Shown here piece by piece: positions 22,292 through 33,590 of a stretch of DNA of 64,000 nucleotides. The stretch's first letter is position 1. The number at the start of each line of letters is the position of its first letter. The stretch is taken from positions 18,497,735 through 18,561,734 of the forward strand of contig OY997589.1 of assembly GCA_963921825.1 (NCBI GenBank), read 5' to 3'. A program made the translations under genes and the position numbers. This stretch comes from Erodium maritimum (lineage: Eukaryota; Streptophyta; Magnoliopsida; Geraniales; Geraniaceae). The notes under the pieces were generated by a model that was given only the letters and a program-made list of their open reading frames with translations, made no database searches and was not told where the DNA came from.

Positions 22292-22552
22292 CAGGATAGC
22301 TATCATGTGCAAACCTTATAACTTCGTCAGAACGTAGAACTTTCAATCTGGGCTCTTTTATCATAGAATTAAAGGCCCAGATTTAATGCATATCTTTTTA
22401 ATATCTTTTTAATTAATGCATATCTTGTAATTGATTTCGTAATCAATCACCCCCACCCCCTGAATTTCGGTGGCCATCCGATTTGAGTAATCAATGGTCC
22501 TGATTGGTTCTACGTTCTGACCCGAAAATGGGTTTGTACTTGATAGCCCCCC
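22292..22552. mobile_element. TA-bounded inverted-repeat element, family B copy 2 (opposite orientation)
   Basis: Reverse-complement copy of the element at 16373-16632: CAGGATAGCTATCATGTGCA at left, GTACTTGATAGCCCCC at right, with CACCCCCACCCCCTGAATTTC inverted relative to copy 1. Confidence 0.78.
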
Positions 22553-22565
22553 TATATATATATAT

Positions 22566-23656
22566 GATCACAATCAGGTACAAACCTCACAAATTGGTCA
22601 GAACGTAGAACTAATCTCATCCTTTACAATATTTCATTAGATAAGTGAGATTTGTTTTCCAATTTTAACTACACGCGCATAAAAATATGCTGAAATTGGT
22701 TTTAATTTCGAATTTGAGGGTAATTTCGACTTTTTTTTCCACCAAGTTTACTATTTTGATCTTTCCCGCTTTGTTTCAACTCCGATTTAATTTTTTCTTG
22801 CGCCAATAATTTTCTTTTTCCAAGACCTATCTATCAAGTAGCATATTGAATACGTTTTGAAGCAAGAAAAAAAACGATTTACTGAAACAAAAAAAAAAGA
22901 AACAAAATGAATGTATGTTTTGTAATTTTCAGTTGTATGTGCACCATAAACTTAATGTATGTTTATGTTGTAAAGTGAAAAGTGATGGGTAGCATACATA
23001 CAAATGCATTTGAAAAAACATACATTAAGGTTAACTTACACATACAGATGAAAATGGTAAAAACATACATTCAGTTCAGCTTACCCATACAAATGAAAAT
23101 GGGAAGAACATACATTAAGTTTAGCTTACACATATGGAGTTGCGAAAACATAAAAACATACATTAAGTTTAGCCTACACAGACAAATGAAAATGGCAAGA
23201 ACATACATTGAGTTCTAACTCCTATAAACATACATTAGGTTTATCGTACACATACAACTGAAAATTACCAAACATACATTAATTTCGTTTATTTTTTTGT
23301 TTGTTTGAGTAAATATATTTTTTCTTGCTTCAAAAAATATTCAATATGCTACTTGATAGATAGTTCTTGGAAAAATAAAAATATTGGCGCAAGAAAAAAT
23401 TAAATCGGAGTTGAAACGAAGCGGGAAAGATCAAAATAGTAAACTTGGTGAATGAAACGAAAATAGCAGCCAATTTCGATTTCCCACTTGTATTTTACGA
23501 TTCCCACTTTTTTTTTTCCCGAAAATACTCATAAAAAATGCGCGTGAACATATTTTGGAATCAGAATTTATCAAAAATCTTAGCCCTTGATTTGCTATAT
23601 TAAATGGTGTAGATTAGTTCTATGTTCTGACCTAAGATGGGGTTTGTACTTGATTG
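22566..23656. mobile_element. TA-bounded element, family E (about 1.1 kb)
   Basis: The left end GATCACAATCAGGTACAAAC and the right end GTTTGTACTTGATTG are inverted. Subterminal GTCAGAACGTAGAACTAATC faces GATTAGTTCTATGTTCTGAC. Internal inverted segments (CTTTCCCGCTTTGTTTCAAC near 22765; its partner near 23415) extend the fold. The centre is a CATACATTAAG repeat. Non-coding. Confidence 0.7.
22995..23285 (+). repeat. Tandem repeat AAAACATACATTAAGTTTAG
   Basis: Five to six imperfect units of roughly 55-60 bp at the centre of element E, each with ACATACATTAAG(T/G)TTA, CTTACACATAC and AAATGAAAATGG. A short open frame across them (22982-23218) simply follows the repeat. Confidence 0.75.
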
Positions 23657-23870
23657 TAGAACTAATCTGCGCCATTGATTACTCAGATCGAATGGCCACC
23701 GAAATTCAAGGGGGTGGTGATTGATTACGAAATCAATTACAAGATATGGATTAATTAAAAAGATATTGAAAGATATGCATTAAATCTGGGCCATTAATTC
23801 TACGATCCAAGGGCCCAGATTGATAGTTCTACGTTCTGACGAAAGATACAAGTTTGTACTTGATTGTTAT

Positions 23871-23872
<2 letters not shown>
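23657..23872. mobile_element. Family B copy 3, left end missing
   Basis: Starts at TAGAACTAATCTGCGCC directly against the right end of element E and ends TACTTGATTGTTATCC before a TA run. Its right terminus resembles that of family E more than the other family B copies, suggesting conversion or recombination between families. Confidence 0.65.

Positions 23873-23916
<44 letters not shown>
23873..23916. repeat. TA microsatellite
   Basis: About 22 TA units; right border of the TA-bounded island. Confidence 0.9.
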
Positions 23917-23919
<3 letters not shown>

Positions 23920-24236
23920 GTAAAAGACATGTGATGAGGTGATATAAAAACAAGTGACGAGGTTATAAAAATCATGTTCAGTTTTGGTAAAATAAGGTGA
24001 TAAAACTAGTGTTCTATGTTGATAAAATCAGTGTTCAGTGTTGATAAAACTATACATGTGATGAGATGATATGAAAACAAGTGATGAGGTGATAAAAATC
24101 ATGTTCAGATTTGGTAAAATGAGATCACAAGAAGTCAAACAAATCATGATGAAAAAGCATAATACTAGGTCAAATTGTTAACATAATTATTCTAATAATT
24201 TTAGATAATTAGAAACGAACATCTTTCTTATGATAA
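23917..24236. other. AT-rich spacer with a short tandem duplication
   Basis: GTGATGAGGTGATATAAAAA and AATCATGTTCAG...TTGGTAAAAT occur twice (near 23931-23990 and 24057-24120), with GTGTTCAGTGTTGATAAAA units between. No gene. Confidence 0.5.
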
Positions 24237-24252
24237 AACTAACTATTTATGA

Positions 24253-25409
24253 TAATTATCGAAAAACATTCTCTCTCGTTTCTGAGAGCCTCCTCTCTTC
24301 CCTAGTCGTGCTATGGAGCGGCCCCCTTTCCCCCCGTTGTTGGATTCCCAGCCGCCACTCCCACACCGGTCGACGTTCTTGTGACTCCTGGTGCTGCTCC
24401 CCCTCTTCTTCTTCTCTTGTTATCGTCCGAATCGTCCCAAGGGTTTTTTTGATTTCGATCAAGATCCCTCCACGCTCGGTCGCGACGAACCCTAGATCGC
24501 TACCTCCTATTGTACCCTCTTTTGGGGATCCATCTCGCCGCTTCTCAGTTCCCTCTCCTCCCCCGGCGCCCTCTGATGCGGATCAGGCTCCCCAATCGCT
24601 AAACCCTAGGCTATCGCACCCTCCTACGCCTCTAGATCCTCCGTCGGTAGACCCTAATAAGGGGTCTTCCTACGCCCTGACTACGAACCAAGGCAGGGTG
24701 CCTGTCGTTCAGAACTCGCAAGAGGATTGGGATGCCTTAGCCAACCCGGATACCGCTTGGATGTCAACCCCAAAGAGCCATGACCTTGTTCTGGCTCAGT
24801 ACGAAAGGAACAACGACCCACAACCCTGGATTCAGGCGTCACCTAGCACGGGGAGAGGATCTAGGGCCCCGCATCCAACGCCACCATGTGGCCGCCGTGC
24901 TCGGCCCCTGGTCCTTACATCCCGAGCCCGCTAGGCCATGGATAGTCTGCTCATGCCACCCACGCCGTCTCCCCTTGTTCCGGACGCTGACATGGGTACT
25001 GATCCGACCAAGGGATCCATCACGCTACGTGAAGCATCTCCCAAGATGCAACTCCAAGATGAAGTTTCACGACAAAACTCGGCAATGACTCAACATCCGA
25101 GCCGGGAGGGATGGTAGGTGCCCGAAGCCTCAGGGACTGGCCCTGGGAGGGGTCCCTGTCTGAAGTGTTGCCTCCCATCATTGCAATTACCGTCGAGGTC
25201 CATCAGCTCCTCTGGTCTCCTTTCTACCTTCCTCCGCCTTCTGTCCTAGCCCATGGGGCACCAATCCAATACCGTCAGGGACGGTTATTTTATGAAAAGA
25301 ATTGCGAGTATTTTACATGCTCTATGTCTGTTCTTGGTGATCAGAGAGTCTCTGACGCACATTATTTTAATTGAACCATTTGATCAATGAAAACAACTTT
25401 TACTAAAAA
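24253..25409 (+). mobile_element. Short internally deleted LINE with target duplication
   Basis: A 16-base near-identical repeat, AACTA(A/T)CTATTTATGA, flanks it at 24237-24252 and 25410-25425. The 3' end TTGATCAATGAAAACAACTT then TTTACTAAAAAAA is a plant LINE tail. The 5' half is Pro/Ser-rich coding-like sequence with an open frame to 24934 (for example SVDPNKGSSYALTTNQGRVP), as in L1 ORF1 N-termini. No reverse transcriptase or DUF4283 is present, so ORF1's core and ORF2 are missing. It would depend on another LINE for mobility (inference). Confidence 0.68.
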
Positions 25410-25549
25410 AACTATCTATTTATGAATAGTGAATAGATTATTTTATTAGTCATACTTATGTATAATTTTAATATATAATTACCGAAAAACCTTAGAGTAT
25501 ATTTAGCTCTTCCAATCTTAATGACACATTCTCCTTTTTCCAACCAACA

Positions 25550-26079
25550 AACATCGTCGTTGTTAGAAATTCCAGTCTTTGATGCTCGCAACTACTCCTT
25601 CACATATTCTACTTATTGTAGAGTCATTAGTGATGCCTCTTTGTCCATCCAATGAGGTCACCATACCCAAGCGACCTCGGAAGCCAACAAAACGACGAAT
25701 CCTGACTCCTTATCCTTTGCTCGTTTCCCTCACTATGTCCATACCAATCACGATGTCGTTGCTGATCATGAGCACTCCACCAATGGTTACCTCATCGCCC
25801 CTCGAGGACCTCCAAGAAGGTTTCTCTGCATGCACAATTGACCCGAAAAAAGACTCAATCATTGAAGTACTGTACACTTCGACGAACAAGGCTTCTTCGG
25901 CATGCGGCCTCTACGGCATGACATGTTACCTCCTAACTGCTCGTCTCTAAAACCAGAAGGCGATGTTACAAGTCATTATTGGAGCATCTTTCGTAGGAAT
26001 TGGAGTCAGACGTCTTTGCATTCTTCTTTGCTTCTCATGATGCAAATGATAAGGTGCGGTTCACGAGCTGTGGAGACGA
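25550..26079 (+). pseudogene. LINE ORF1 relic, N-terminal and start of DUF4283
   Basis: Frames are broken. Between 26013 and 26070 one frame reads DVFAFFFASHDANDKVRFTS, matching the middle of the plant LINE ORF1 DUF4283 domain. Upstream sequence (from about 25560) is Ser/Pro/Thr-rich, as ORF1 N-termini are. The relic is cut by an LTR remnant and resumes at 27274. Confidence 0.55.
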
Positions 26080-27273
26080 GGTCGCCGACGAGGGTCACGC
26101 CTGAGCCGTCGCCACCACGTCCACGCGTCGCCGAGAGCCTGATGTTCATCTCCGCCCTTTCTCCTCCCTGTTCGAGCCTACGGGGCATTGGTTATTGATC
26201 CTGCGGGAAATGGTTATGGACCCTGCAGGGCATTGGTTATCGAGCCTGCGGGCAATGGTTACGGACCCTGCGGGGCATTGATTATCGGACCTTGCGGGGC
26301 ATTGGATGGGTTACCCTACGGGGATTGATTTCTTGATTATTTCACCTGAGCGTATGCGTCCTGCGGGAGTATTACCTTGGTTCCCTATGACATATGGCCC
26401 TTTGGAGACGTTCCCGAGAATCCTGATGATATGCGTCCTCCTAGGGATGTTTTCGGCATTCTCGATGTTATACGTCTTTGCGACGTTATGCGTCTCCTCT
26501 GGACCGAGGGAAAATCCGATATGACACAGAGAGTGTGTGAATTGGAGGGTGGCGACTACATGTCCACGACATTCTTCTACTTGTCCCGATGACATATGGT
26601 CCTTTGGAGACGTTTCCGAGAATTCCGATGATATGCGTCCTCCTAGGAATGTTTCCGGCATTCTCGATGTTATACGTCTTTGCGACGTTATGCGTCTCCT
26701 CTAGACCGAGGAAAAATCCGACATGACACAACCAGTATTGTGGATCGGAGGGTGGCGACTTCATGTCCCACGGCATTACTTGAACGTTCGATCTTCTATT
26801 GAGTATTTAAGAAATGCATTGATTCTCTTATTTTCCTCCGATCATTATTGACTCTTTGAAATTGTTAAACATTCGGTTTGCCTCCGTATTTCATCATCGG
26901 CTTGGTTTCCCGTTTTATTAAGATTTGAATGAACTTGTGAGCTCCTGTTTATTAAACTAAAAAGGTGACCTGGTTATGCATTTTCCCTACTGAGCGTAAG
27001 CTCACCCCTCCTGTCTTTATGGTGTTTCATGTGTTGAGCGGGAGCAGTATTAGCCGGACTCTCGGAGCTTGGGAGCTTGAGGGTTTAGCTAGTGTTAGAG
27101 ACATGTACTCTTTTATGTTGGATATTGTGTTTTACCGTTTGACCTGTGACTCTTTACTTTTTGAAGGATTTATATCATTTGGAAGCTTTATTTTATTTCA
27201 TTATTTTTTTGGTTTTACTGTAAATCTTTAGTCACGTCTCGAGTTTGGGCGAAACCGGATTTGGGGCGTGACA
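26080..27273 (+). mobile_element. 5'-truncated LTR of the GGGGCGTGACA family (fossil)
   Basis: The right end GTCACGTCTCGAGTTTGGGC...GGGGCGTGACA and the hairpin GAGCGTAAGCTC match the solo LTRs at 5.5-11.1 kb; the left boundary is approximate. A GGGGCATTGGTTAT repeat lies near 26185-26310. A 202-bp direct duplication (26385-26577 and 26587-26770) carries CATATGG(C/T)CCTTTGGAGACG. It interrupts a LINE ORF1 relic. Confidence 0.65.
26385..26770 (+). repeat. 202-bp tandem duplication inside the LTR remnant
   Basis: Two copies with period 202 bp: ATTCTCGATGTTATACGTCT and GCGACGTTATGCGTCTCCTC are in both. Non-coding. Confidence 0.85.
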
Positions 27274-28230
27274 ACTTTGATCATGCTCCTCTTATCCTCT
27301 CGGATTTGTTGGTGCAAGGAGGTATGACGTCTCCTCGATTGGATCACATCTAGCTGTGGGATCAAGCACGTGATATTCCCCTGAAAGTCGTGACGGAGGC
27401 TACGGAAATTCTGGTGGGAGACACCCTCGGGGGCTGTGTGAAGGTCAACTGTGACCAATGAGGCCTTTACAAGGGAGAAAAAATATGGACTCGTTTTTTG
27501 ATGCATCTGAACTATCCCCCTTCGACGATATACGGTCCTTAATTTCCCGGAGCTTCCTCTATTGGTCTGTATCAGTCTCAAGCACGAGCGTCTCCCCCTT
27601 TTCAGTTTCAACTACGACCGCTTAGGACTTACAAACCATTAATGTCTGACTAGTACACCTGGAAGAACCCTATATGACCTATTTCTGGTGGACAAACAAA
27701 ATCCAACCCTAGGTCAGCACTCCATCACAGATTGGGCACATTTAGGGACCCCTCGCATTCAAGCACCACCTCGGCTACCCTGAACATGTTCTGACTTTCT
27801 CCTAGGGTTCGAACCGGTGAGACCACAAGGCCTTGATCCATCTATGACATCGGACATCCTAGCTAAGAACTCATCATAGTCTTGGATCCAAACACCCACC
27901 TAGCATCCCCAAATCGGGGTAGACAAGGGGGTGTGGGGGGGGGGGGGGGTGGAGACTGTCAGGAATGAAAACCAACATCATGCCTAACCCTCAATTGGAA
28001 GAGACATGAAACACTAGAGTCATGCCCACTCTACAATTAGGTGGCACATGTACTCGCTAGGGACAAATGGAGGGGGGGGGGGGGGGGATCTTACCCCATT
28101 TGGTTTGGTCACCACCTCCAACCATCATGAGTCATATGGTATAGAAGCTAACACCAGGGAAGGTCGAGAAAGGGAAGAAAGTACCCCTGCCCCCATCCAT
28201 TGAGTTGAATAAAAACGTGTCTAGAAAGAG
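27274..28230 (+). pseudogene. LINE ORF1 relic, C-terminal part (DUF4283 end and zinc-knuckle remnant)
   Basis: NFDHAPLILSDLLVQGGM is followed by RDIPLKVVTEATEILVGDTL and GGCVKVNCDQ, the typical end of DUF4283 in plant L1 ORF1. Then, in a shifted frame, KHERLPLFSFNYDRLGLTNH is a decayed ERLP-x-FC-x2-CGRLGH zinc-knuckle region whose key cysteines are lost. Stops and shifts are frequent. Two long poly-G tracts lie in the C-terminal part (near 27937 and 28073). Confidence 0.62.
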
Positions 28231-28536
28231 GGCTTTGGGCCTGACCGATATAGTATACTATCACACCAGTTTCCTCCACCAATTGTTGAGATCCATGATC
28301 TACTATCAAACCTCTCGTAAAAACAAACGGGTCCCCTTATAGGATCAAGCGGCAATCAAACAATCTAGTGTATACCAAATCGAACTACAATATAGTTACC
28401 ACATGACTTAGAGTTTATGTTTTTCTGGCGATGGTTATAATTAACAATATTGAGCTTACTTCGATTATAATTATAAGATCAACGAGTTAAAATTATCCAT
28501 GAAAAATATTCATACTCATATCTTGAGTCTGTCTCT
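28231..28536. other. AT-rich spacer
   Basis: No gene or repeat recognised between the LINE relic and the next LINE-like element. Confidence 0.5.
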
Positions 28537-28548
28537 TATATGTTTTTA

Positions 28549-29962
28549 TCATGTTTTTTTTGGATCAACAAATGTAAATTTAAATTAAACCTCTTCAGAG
28601 GTAGGAAAAGAGTACATGATAAGGCCTAGCTACAGATTTATGAATGTAACGAGCGCTAGCCTGTTAGCTCAGCCTCATGAGAGTCCCAACAAGGGGAGTA
28701 ACCTGATACATGAAAGAGCGTTCCTATACAAGGAACCTCGGCATCAAAACATGGGAGAGAGCCATACAAAGAAGGTCTAAATAACCAGATATTACAAACA
28801 TGAAGCGCAAAAAGAATAAAAGGAGAAGGTCTAACACCCGAATTTTACTACCATGAAGTGCACAAAAAGGGTCTGAAACCCGAATTTTCCAACCATTAAT
28901 CACATGATGAACCAAATGGACCACCAGAATCAGGTAGAGTACCTCTGCAACGATCCACACCCGGTAGGATGAAGAAGTGTGTCATCCAACGAGACCGAAC
29001 CAGATCTACAACGAAAAGTCTCACCTCCACAAGAGTTGCACGACACCTATCAACACGACGGAGGACCAATTCCACGACGATTACCACTTGGGAGAATGAA
29101 GAAACACGTCCCACGATCAGATCTGAAGCAAGCGACGGTCGATCAGGAGCAACGAGAAGTGACGAACTAGACACCACACCGAGCCATCCAACGAGACCAA
29201 ACCAGATCTAGAACGATCAACACTCAAGACGATGAAGAAACGCATCCCACGATCGATCTGAAATCAGGCCCCGCAAGTGACACGAAAGAGCAGCTACTCC
29301 GATGGCCAACACCATAAACGCAGATCATAGCCAACTCAACGTCAAAATTCAACCACTCCACCTAACCGCTCCATAAGTATCCCACATTCTCAAAGAGGAC
29401 CACGAACATCGTCTGAAAACCCTTGGAGTCAGTCCCGGATCAAACCAACCTGGGCCCAACCCGATTTGGTCCCGGACCCAACCTGACCTGGGCCCAACCC
29501 GACCCACCCAAGGCCAGACCCACGACCAAGAGAGCCATCGAGCTGTCAAGCTCCTCTGATCGAAGTCTGACGAGCTGGCGTCCAAGGGCTGGGACCCGAG
29601 CTCACCATAAGACCAAGGGAAGCCGCCGTTAGATCTGGACGGACTCGAGCAGATTCGGGCAGCGCCAGCAGCAACAGACAGACAGGGAAAAGAATCAGCG
29701 AGCCGCCTGCAACAACAAGACCGACTGGCCAGAAGAACCAGGAGCAGAAAAGGGGAGGAGAAGGCTTGATGCAGAGGAAAGTAACGGGGAAAAGGTCGCA
29801 AAAAAGAAGAAGGCAAAAACATAGGGAAGGAAGAGGAAGTGCAAGACCACCGCCGACAACAACCCTAATCAGAACTAGAGCCATCACCAACAGGATGAGA
29901 AGAAAAACGAGGAGCGGCTAGGGTTTGACTTGGAAGAGAGAGCCCCTCTACTTGTGTGTGTA
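28549..29962 (-). mobile_element. Short LINE-like retroelement with 12-bp target duplication
   Basis: TATATGTTTTTA flanks it at 28537-28548 and 29963-29974. Read on the minus strand it ends with CATTTGTTGATCCAAAAAAA, a LINE-type tail, and begins near an AGAGGGGCTCTCTC leader. The interior has Trp/Gly/Pro-rich frames (for example 29822-29349) but no RT, endonuclease or DUF4283. The motif TGATTAGGGTTGTTGTCGGC is shared with the element at 31.8-33.6 kb, so both belong to one non-autonomous family (inference). Confidence 0.6.
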
Positions 29963-29974
29963 TATATGTTTTTA

Positions 29975-30608
29975 GCACTTGAATACATAACATATATCAT
30001 TTTTAATGGATTTGTATGTAATGAACACATGAATATCAGTTACGTAATAATTACTGTTATCGTTCATATACATTTTCCACCTTTATGTAACTATTTTTAT
30101 TGCTTTAACTTCTTTTGTTTGTCCACAATTACACCATCTTACGAAACTATCATAATCTAAAAATGAATCTTTAATACCGTGTTTATGTTCCTCTGTGCTT
30201 TAATGCCTTTTCATGTACATCTTACTGTTCCTATAACATGTCAAGTATTGAGGACCAAATTGAATGGGTCTTTGTGCCTTTATTGCTAAAATACCACAAC
30301 TAGGTGTTGACTTGGCCCATCTTCATTGGCAAGAATCAAAATGTTGAGGCACTTGTCAACAAGAACGAGGAAATGTTGAGTTTGTGTCCTCGACTTCACA
30401 ACACCATAATAATAAATAAAGCCTTATTTATTACTCTGGGCTCCATACCCACACAACACACGAAAATGCATTATCTCACTCTTCGTCTCAATCCCAATAT
30501 CTCCCCTTTTTTCCCTTTTTATATTGTTGCTTTTTGTCGTAGCTTTACCCACTCCCATAAGAAAATTATTAGGTCACTAAGAGTAAGGCTAAGGTATCTA
30601 AAATTACT
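29975..30608. other. Intergenic spacer
   Basis: AT-rich with short open frames only. No feature recognised. Confidence 0.5.
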
Positions 30609-30617
30609 AAATGTCAA

Positions 30618-31743
30618 GGGAAAATTTCATTTTACCACCCTGTCAAACATTTAACTTCAGTTTCATATCCTGACATAAATTTTTATCAGTTTCATACCCT
30701 GGCAAATTTTTAATTTCACTTTCATACCCAGCCGGATAAAATGTCCAAAATACCCCTAACTATTACTCAAATTTTCATCCCATGCCATTGCCTCAGAATT
30801 TGAAAAGAGGTGAAATGACAATAATACCCTTCATTGTTTAGGGTGTTAAACTGAAAATTTCAATAATTTTAAAACAAAATCAGTTTTTTTATAAATTCAA
30901 TTTTTAATTTCAAAAAATCAGATTTTAATTTTAAAAATACATAAAAAAAATTTATATAAAAATAGTTTTTTATTAAAAACAGTTTTATTTTAAAAAAAAA
31001 TTAATTTTATTTATTTGAAAAAAAAAACTGGAGCTCGCAGTCGTCTTCTCCGGCGTGGTCTCCGGCCACCCAGCTCCGCCGGCGTCGTCCCCGACCCCTC
31101 CCACTTCGCCGGCGTCGTCCCCGACCCCTCCCACTTCGCCGGCGTCGTCCCCGAGCCCTACCACTTCGCCGGCGCCGGCGCCGTCCCCGGCGTGGTTCAG
31201 ATCTGAACCACGCCGGGGACGACAGGGACGACGCCGGCGAAGTGAGAGGGGTCGGGGACGACGCCGGCGAAGTGGGAGGGGTCGGGGACGACGCCGGCGG
31301 AGCTGGGTGGCCGGAGACCACGCCAGAGAAGACGACTGCGAGCTCCAGTTTTTTTTTCTAAATAAATAAAATTAATTTTTTTAAAATAAAACTGTTTTTA
31401 ATATAAATTTTTTTTTATGTATTTTTAAAATTAAAATCTGATTTTTTGAAATTAAAAATTGAATTTATAAAAAAAAACTGATTTTGTTTTAAAATTATTG
31501 AAATTTTCAGTTTAACACCGTAAACAATGAAGGGTATTATTGTCATTTCACCTCTTTTCAAATTCTGAGGCAATGGCATGGGATGAAAATTTGAGTAATA
31601 GTTAGGGGTATTTTGGACATTTTACCCGGCTGGGTATGAAAGTGAAATTAAAAGTTTGTCAGGGTATGAAACTGATAAAAATTTATGCCAGGGTATGAAA
31701 CTGAAGTTAAATGTTTGACAGGGTGGTAAAATGAAAATTTCCC
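30618..31743. mobile_element. Foldback element: 1.1-kb near-perfect palindrome with 9-bp target duplication
   Basis: AAATGTCAA flanks it at 30609-30617 and 31744-31752. It begins GGGAAAATTTCATTTTA and ends TAAAATGAAAATTTCCC. The two arms are inverted copies along their whole length, meeting at CAGATCTG (31198-31205); the left arm is about 40 bp longer because of an extra GC-rich repeat unit. A 9-bp duplication and long inverted ends fit Mutator-type foldback elements (family knowledge). The GC-rich centre (31030-31350) has CGCCGGCGTCGTCCCCGACC units. Proline-rich frames occur on both strands, as expected of a palindrome. Confidence 0.9.
31030..31350. repeat. GC-rich 30-bp repeats around the palindrome centre
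   Basis: Three units of CGCCGGCGTCGTCCCCGACC plus CCTCCCACTT in the left arm and two to three inverted in the right arm, symmetric about 31201. Sharp GC contrast with the AT-rich arms. Confidence 0.85.
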
Positions 31744-31799
31744 AAATGTCAATTATATATGAAAGCTATTCGTCAAGTGTACGTATGATCCAGATTTCT

Positions 31800-33590
31800 G
31801 CTTCTTCTTTTTATCAGCAAAATAGTATTTAATTAAAATATTACTTGAAACAAAAGAGGAGTATAAAATGTTCTAACCTAAATCAATAAACAGGTTCGAA
31901 CACTGATATGATTACTCAACCATGAACATCAATAATAAAAGGGTCTAAACAGACATGTGAATTCAACGACCATAGATAGCAACTCATCGTGAGTACAAAT
32001 AAGATAAACGAGGTCTACTAACCAGATTTTACAAACTTGAAAAACATAAAAAAGCAGTAAGAGAGGTCTTATACCTTAATTTTTCAACCATGATGCTCAG
32101 AACGATAAATGAAAAGGTCTTAGTACCTACATTTTCCAACCATTAAGAGCTAAGAACACGACGGCCCAAGATACAGCAGGTCAAAAGAAAAGTCAGATCG
32201 TCAACAGCATCCAATGTCAGCTCGATTGCAGTCGATGGAGCTAGAACTCAGTCCTTCGAAACCCAATTTCGACCTACACCGAGAAAATCCCCAAAGGGGG
32301 GACCGGAATTTCTACCGAGAACGAGCACAGACTTCCACGTAGGCAGCAACAAGACATCACTTTCGGGGAACCGAGTATGAAATTCGAGCTGAGCGTTCCG
32401 AAACCGTGACCAGTAACCCCTCACCGGCCAACATCAAGCGAGGACCCTAAGGGAAAGGTCTTTAGCTATACCCAGCACAAACTAACCCAATACCGGACAG
32501 ATCTGACACCAAAGCCAACAGAGAAACGCACCACCACGATTGAGCTTCCGCCCAAAACACTCCAACAAGGAGAAGTAGGAAGGAAACACTTCTGGGACCT
32601 GAAGCTGGACTCGAGTTGAGCGTTCCGAAACCGTGATCGGTAACCCCTCGTCGGCCAACACAAAGCAAGGACCCGAAGAGGGAGGCCTATAGTTATACCG
32701 TTCATGAACCTGTCTAAACATAAACAGATCTGACACCTCGTTGGCCAACACCAAACGAGGACCCGAAGGGGAACACCTGTAATAATACCGAACACGAGCG
32801 AAGCCAAACCCAGAAAGAGCCCCAAACCCGATCTGACCGGTAACTAGATCTGTGCGAGCTGAGACTCCCTCAATCGAAGGGCCTGAGAAGCAGAAAAGAC
32901 AGCACAATGAACCAAAAAGCTCCGGCGAGGAAGTAGGAGAAACAATGTCCAGAGCAGGGAGCAACATCCGCAGACCCGACCCGGTCCTTACCAACTCGGT
33001 ATAGACCCCGGATCGATCCATACCCGACCTGGTCAAGACCCTGACCTGACCTGGCCTAGTCCAATGAACCCAAATCCGACCCACACCAGATCCTACCTGC
33101 TAGACCAACCCAAACCCGAGTCGGCCACCGAGAAGCCACCACACCAAAGTAACAGAACCAGACCAAGGTGAGGCACCAGGAGGCAAGGCTGGACAACACT
33201 GAGCAGCAACCTAGCAAACCCCAGCTGCAAAACGCCGACGAGCAGTGGAAACCGAGCTGCATATCTTGGATGGAACTTTAGATATGCAAAAACATGAAGC
33301 CGCCATGACCCACAGACCACCAGATGTATCACACCTCCAGTGAATTGAAGGAGAAGTCGGGAACACGTCAAAATCACTTTCCGAAGTCGTCCCGGAACTG
33401 TAGAAGCCAAAGAAGCTTAAACAAGACGAGACAACTCAAAGAAACAATGGAGGAAAAGAGAAGGTAGTGGGAGGGGGAGGAGAAGGTCACCACCGACAAC
33501 AATCATGATCGGAGACATACCCGTCACCGGTGGAAACGAAGGGAAGAGGGGGGGGAAGCTTTTTCAGAGAAATTTTTTTATGTGTGGTTC
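31800..33590 (-). mobile_element. Short LINE-like retroelement, second member of the family at 28.5 kb
   Basis: On the minus strand it shares the leader motif TGATCATGATTGTTGTCGG and the 3' motifs TTTGTAAAATCTGGTTAGTA and TTTTGCTGATAAAAAG with the element at 28549-29962. The minus-strand frames (for example 33084-32482) contain no RT or zinc knuckle. Three degenerate units with CGGTTTCGGAACGCTC or GTTGGCC(G/A)A(C/T)GAGG occur near 32400, 32630 and 32740. Ends are approximate; no target duplication found. Confidence 0.48.

Noticed and set aside
29349-29822. 157-codon minus-strand frame as a host gene
   Set aside because: Low-complexity Trp/Gly/Pro repeats inside a LINE-like element with target duplications; no known domain.
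31007-31369. Pro/Ser-rich protein on the plus strand and a near copy on the minus strand
   Set aside because: Explained by the palindrome: inverted GC-rich repeats read alike on both strands. No domain, no promoter context.
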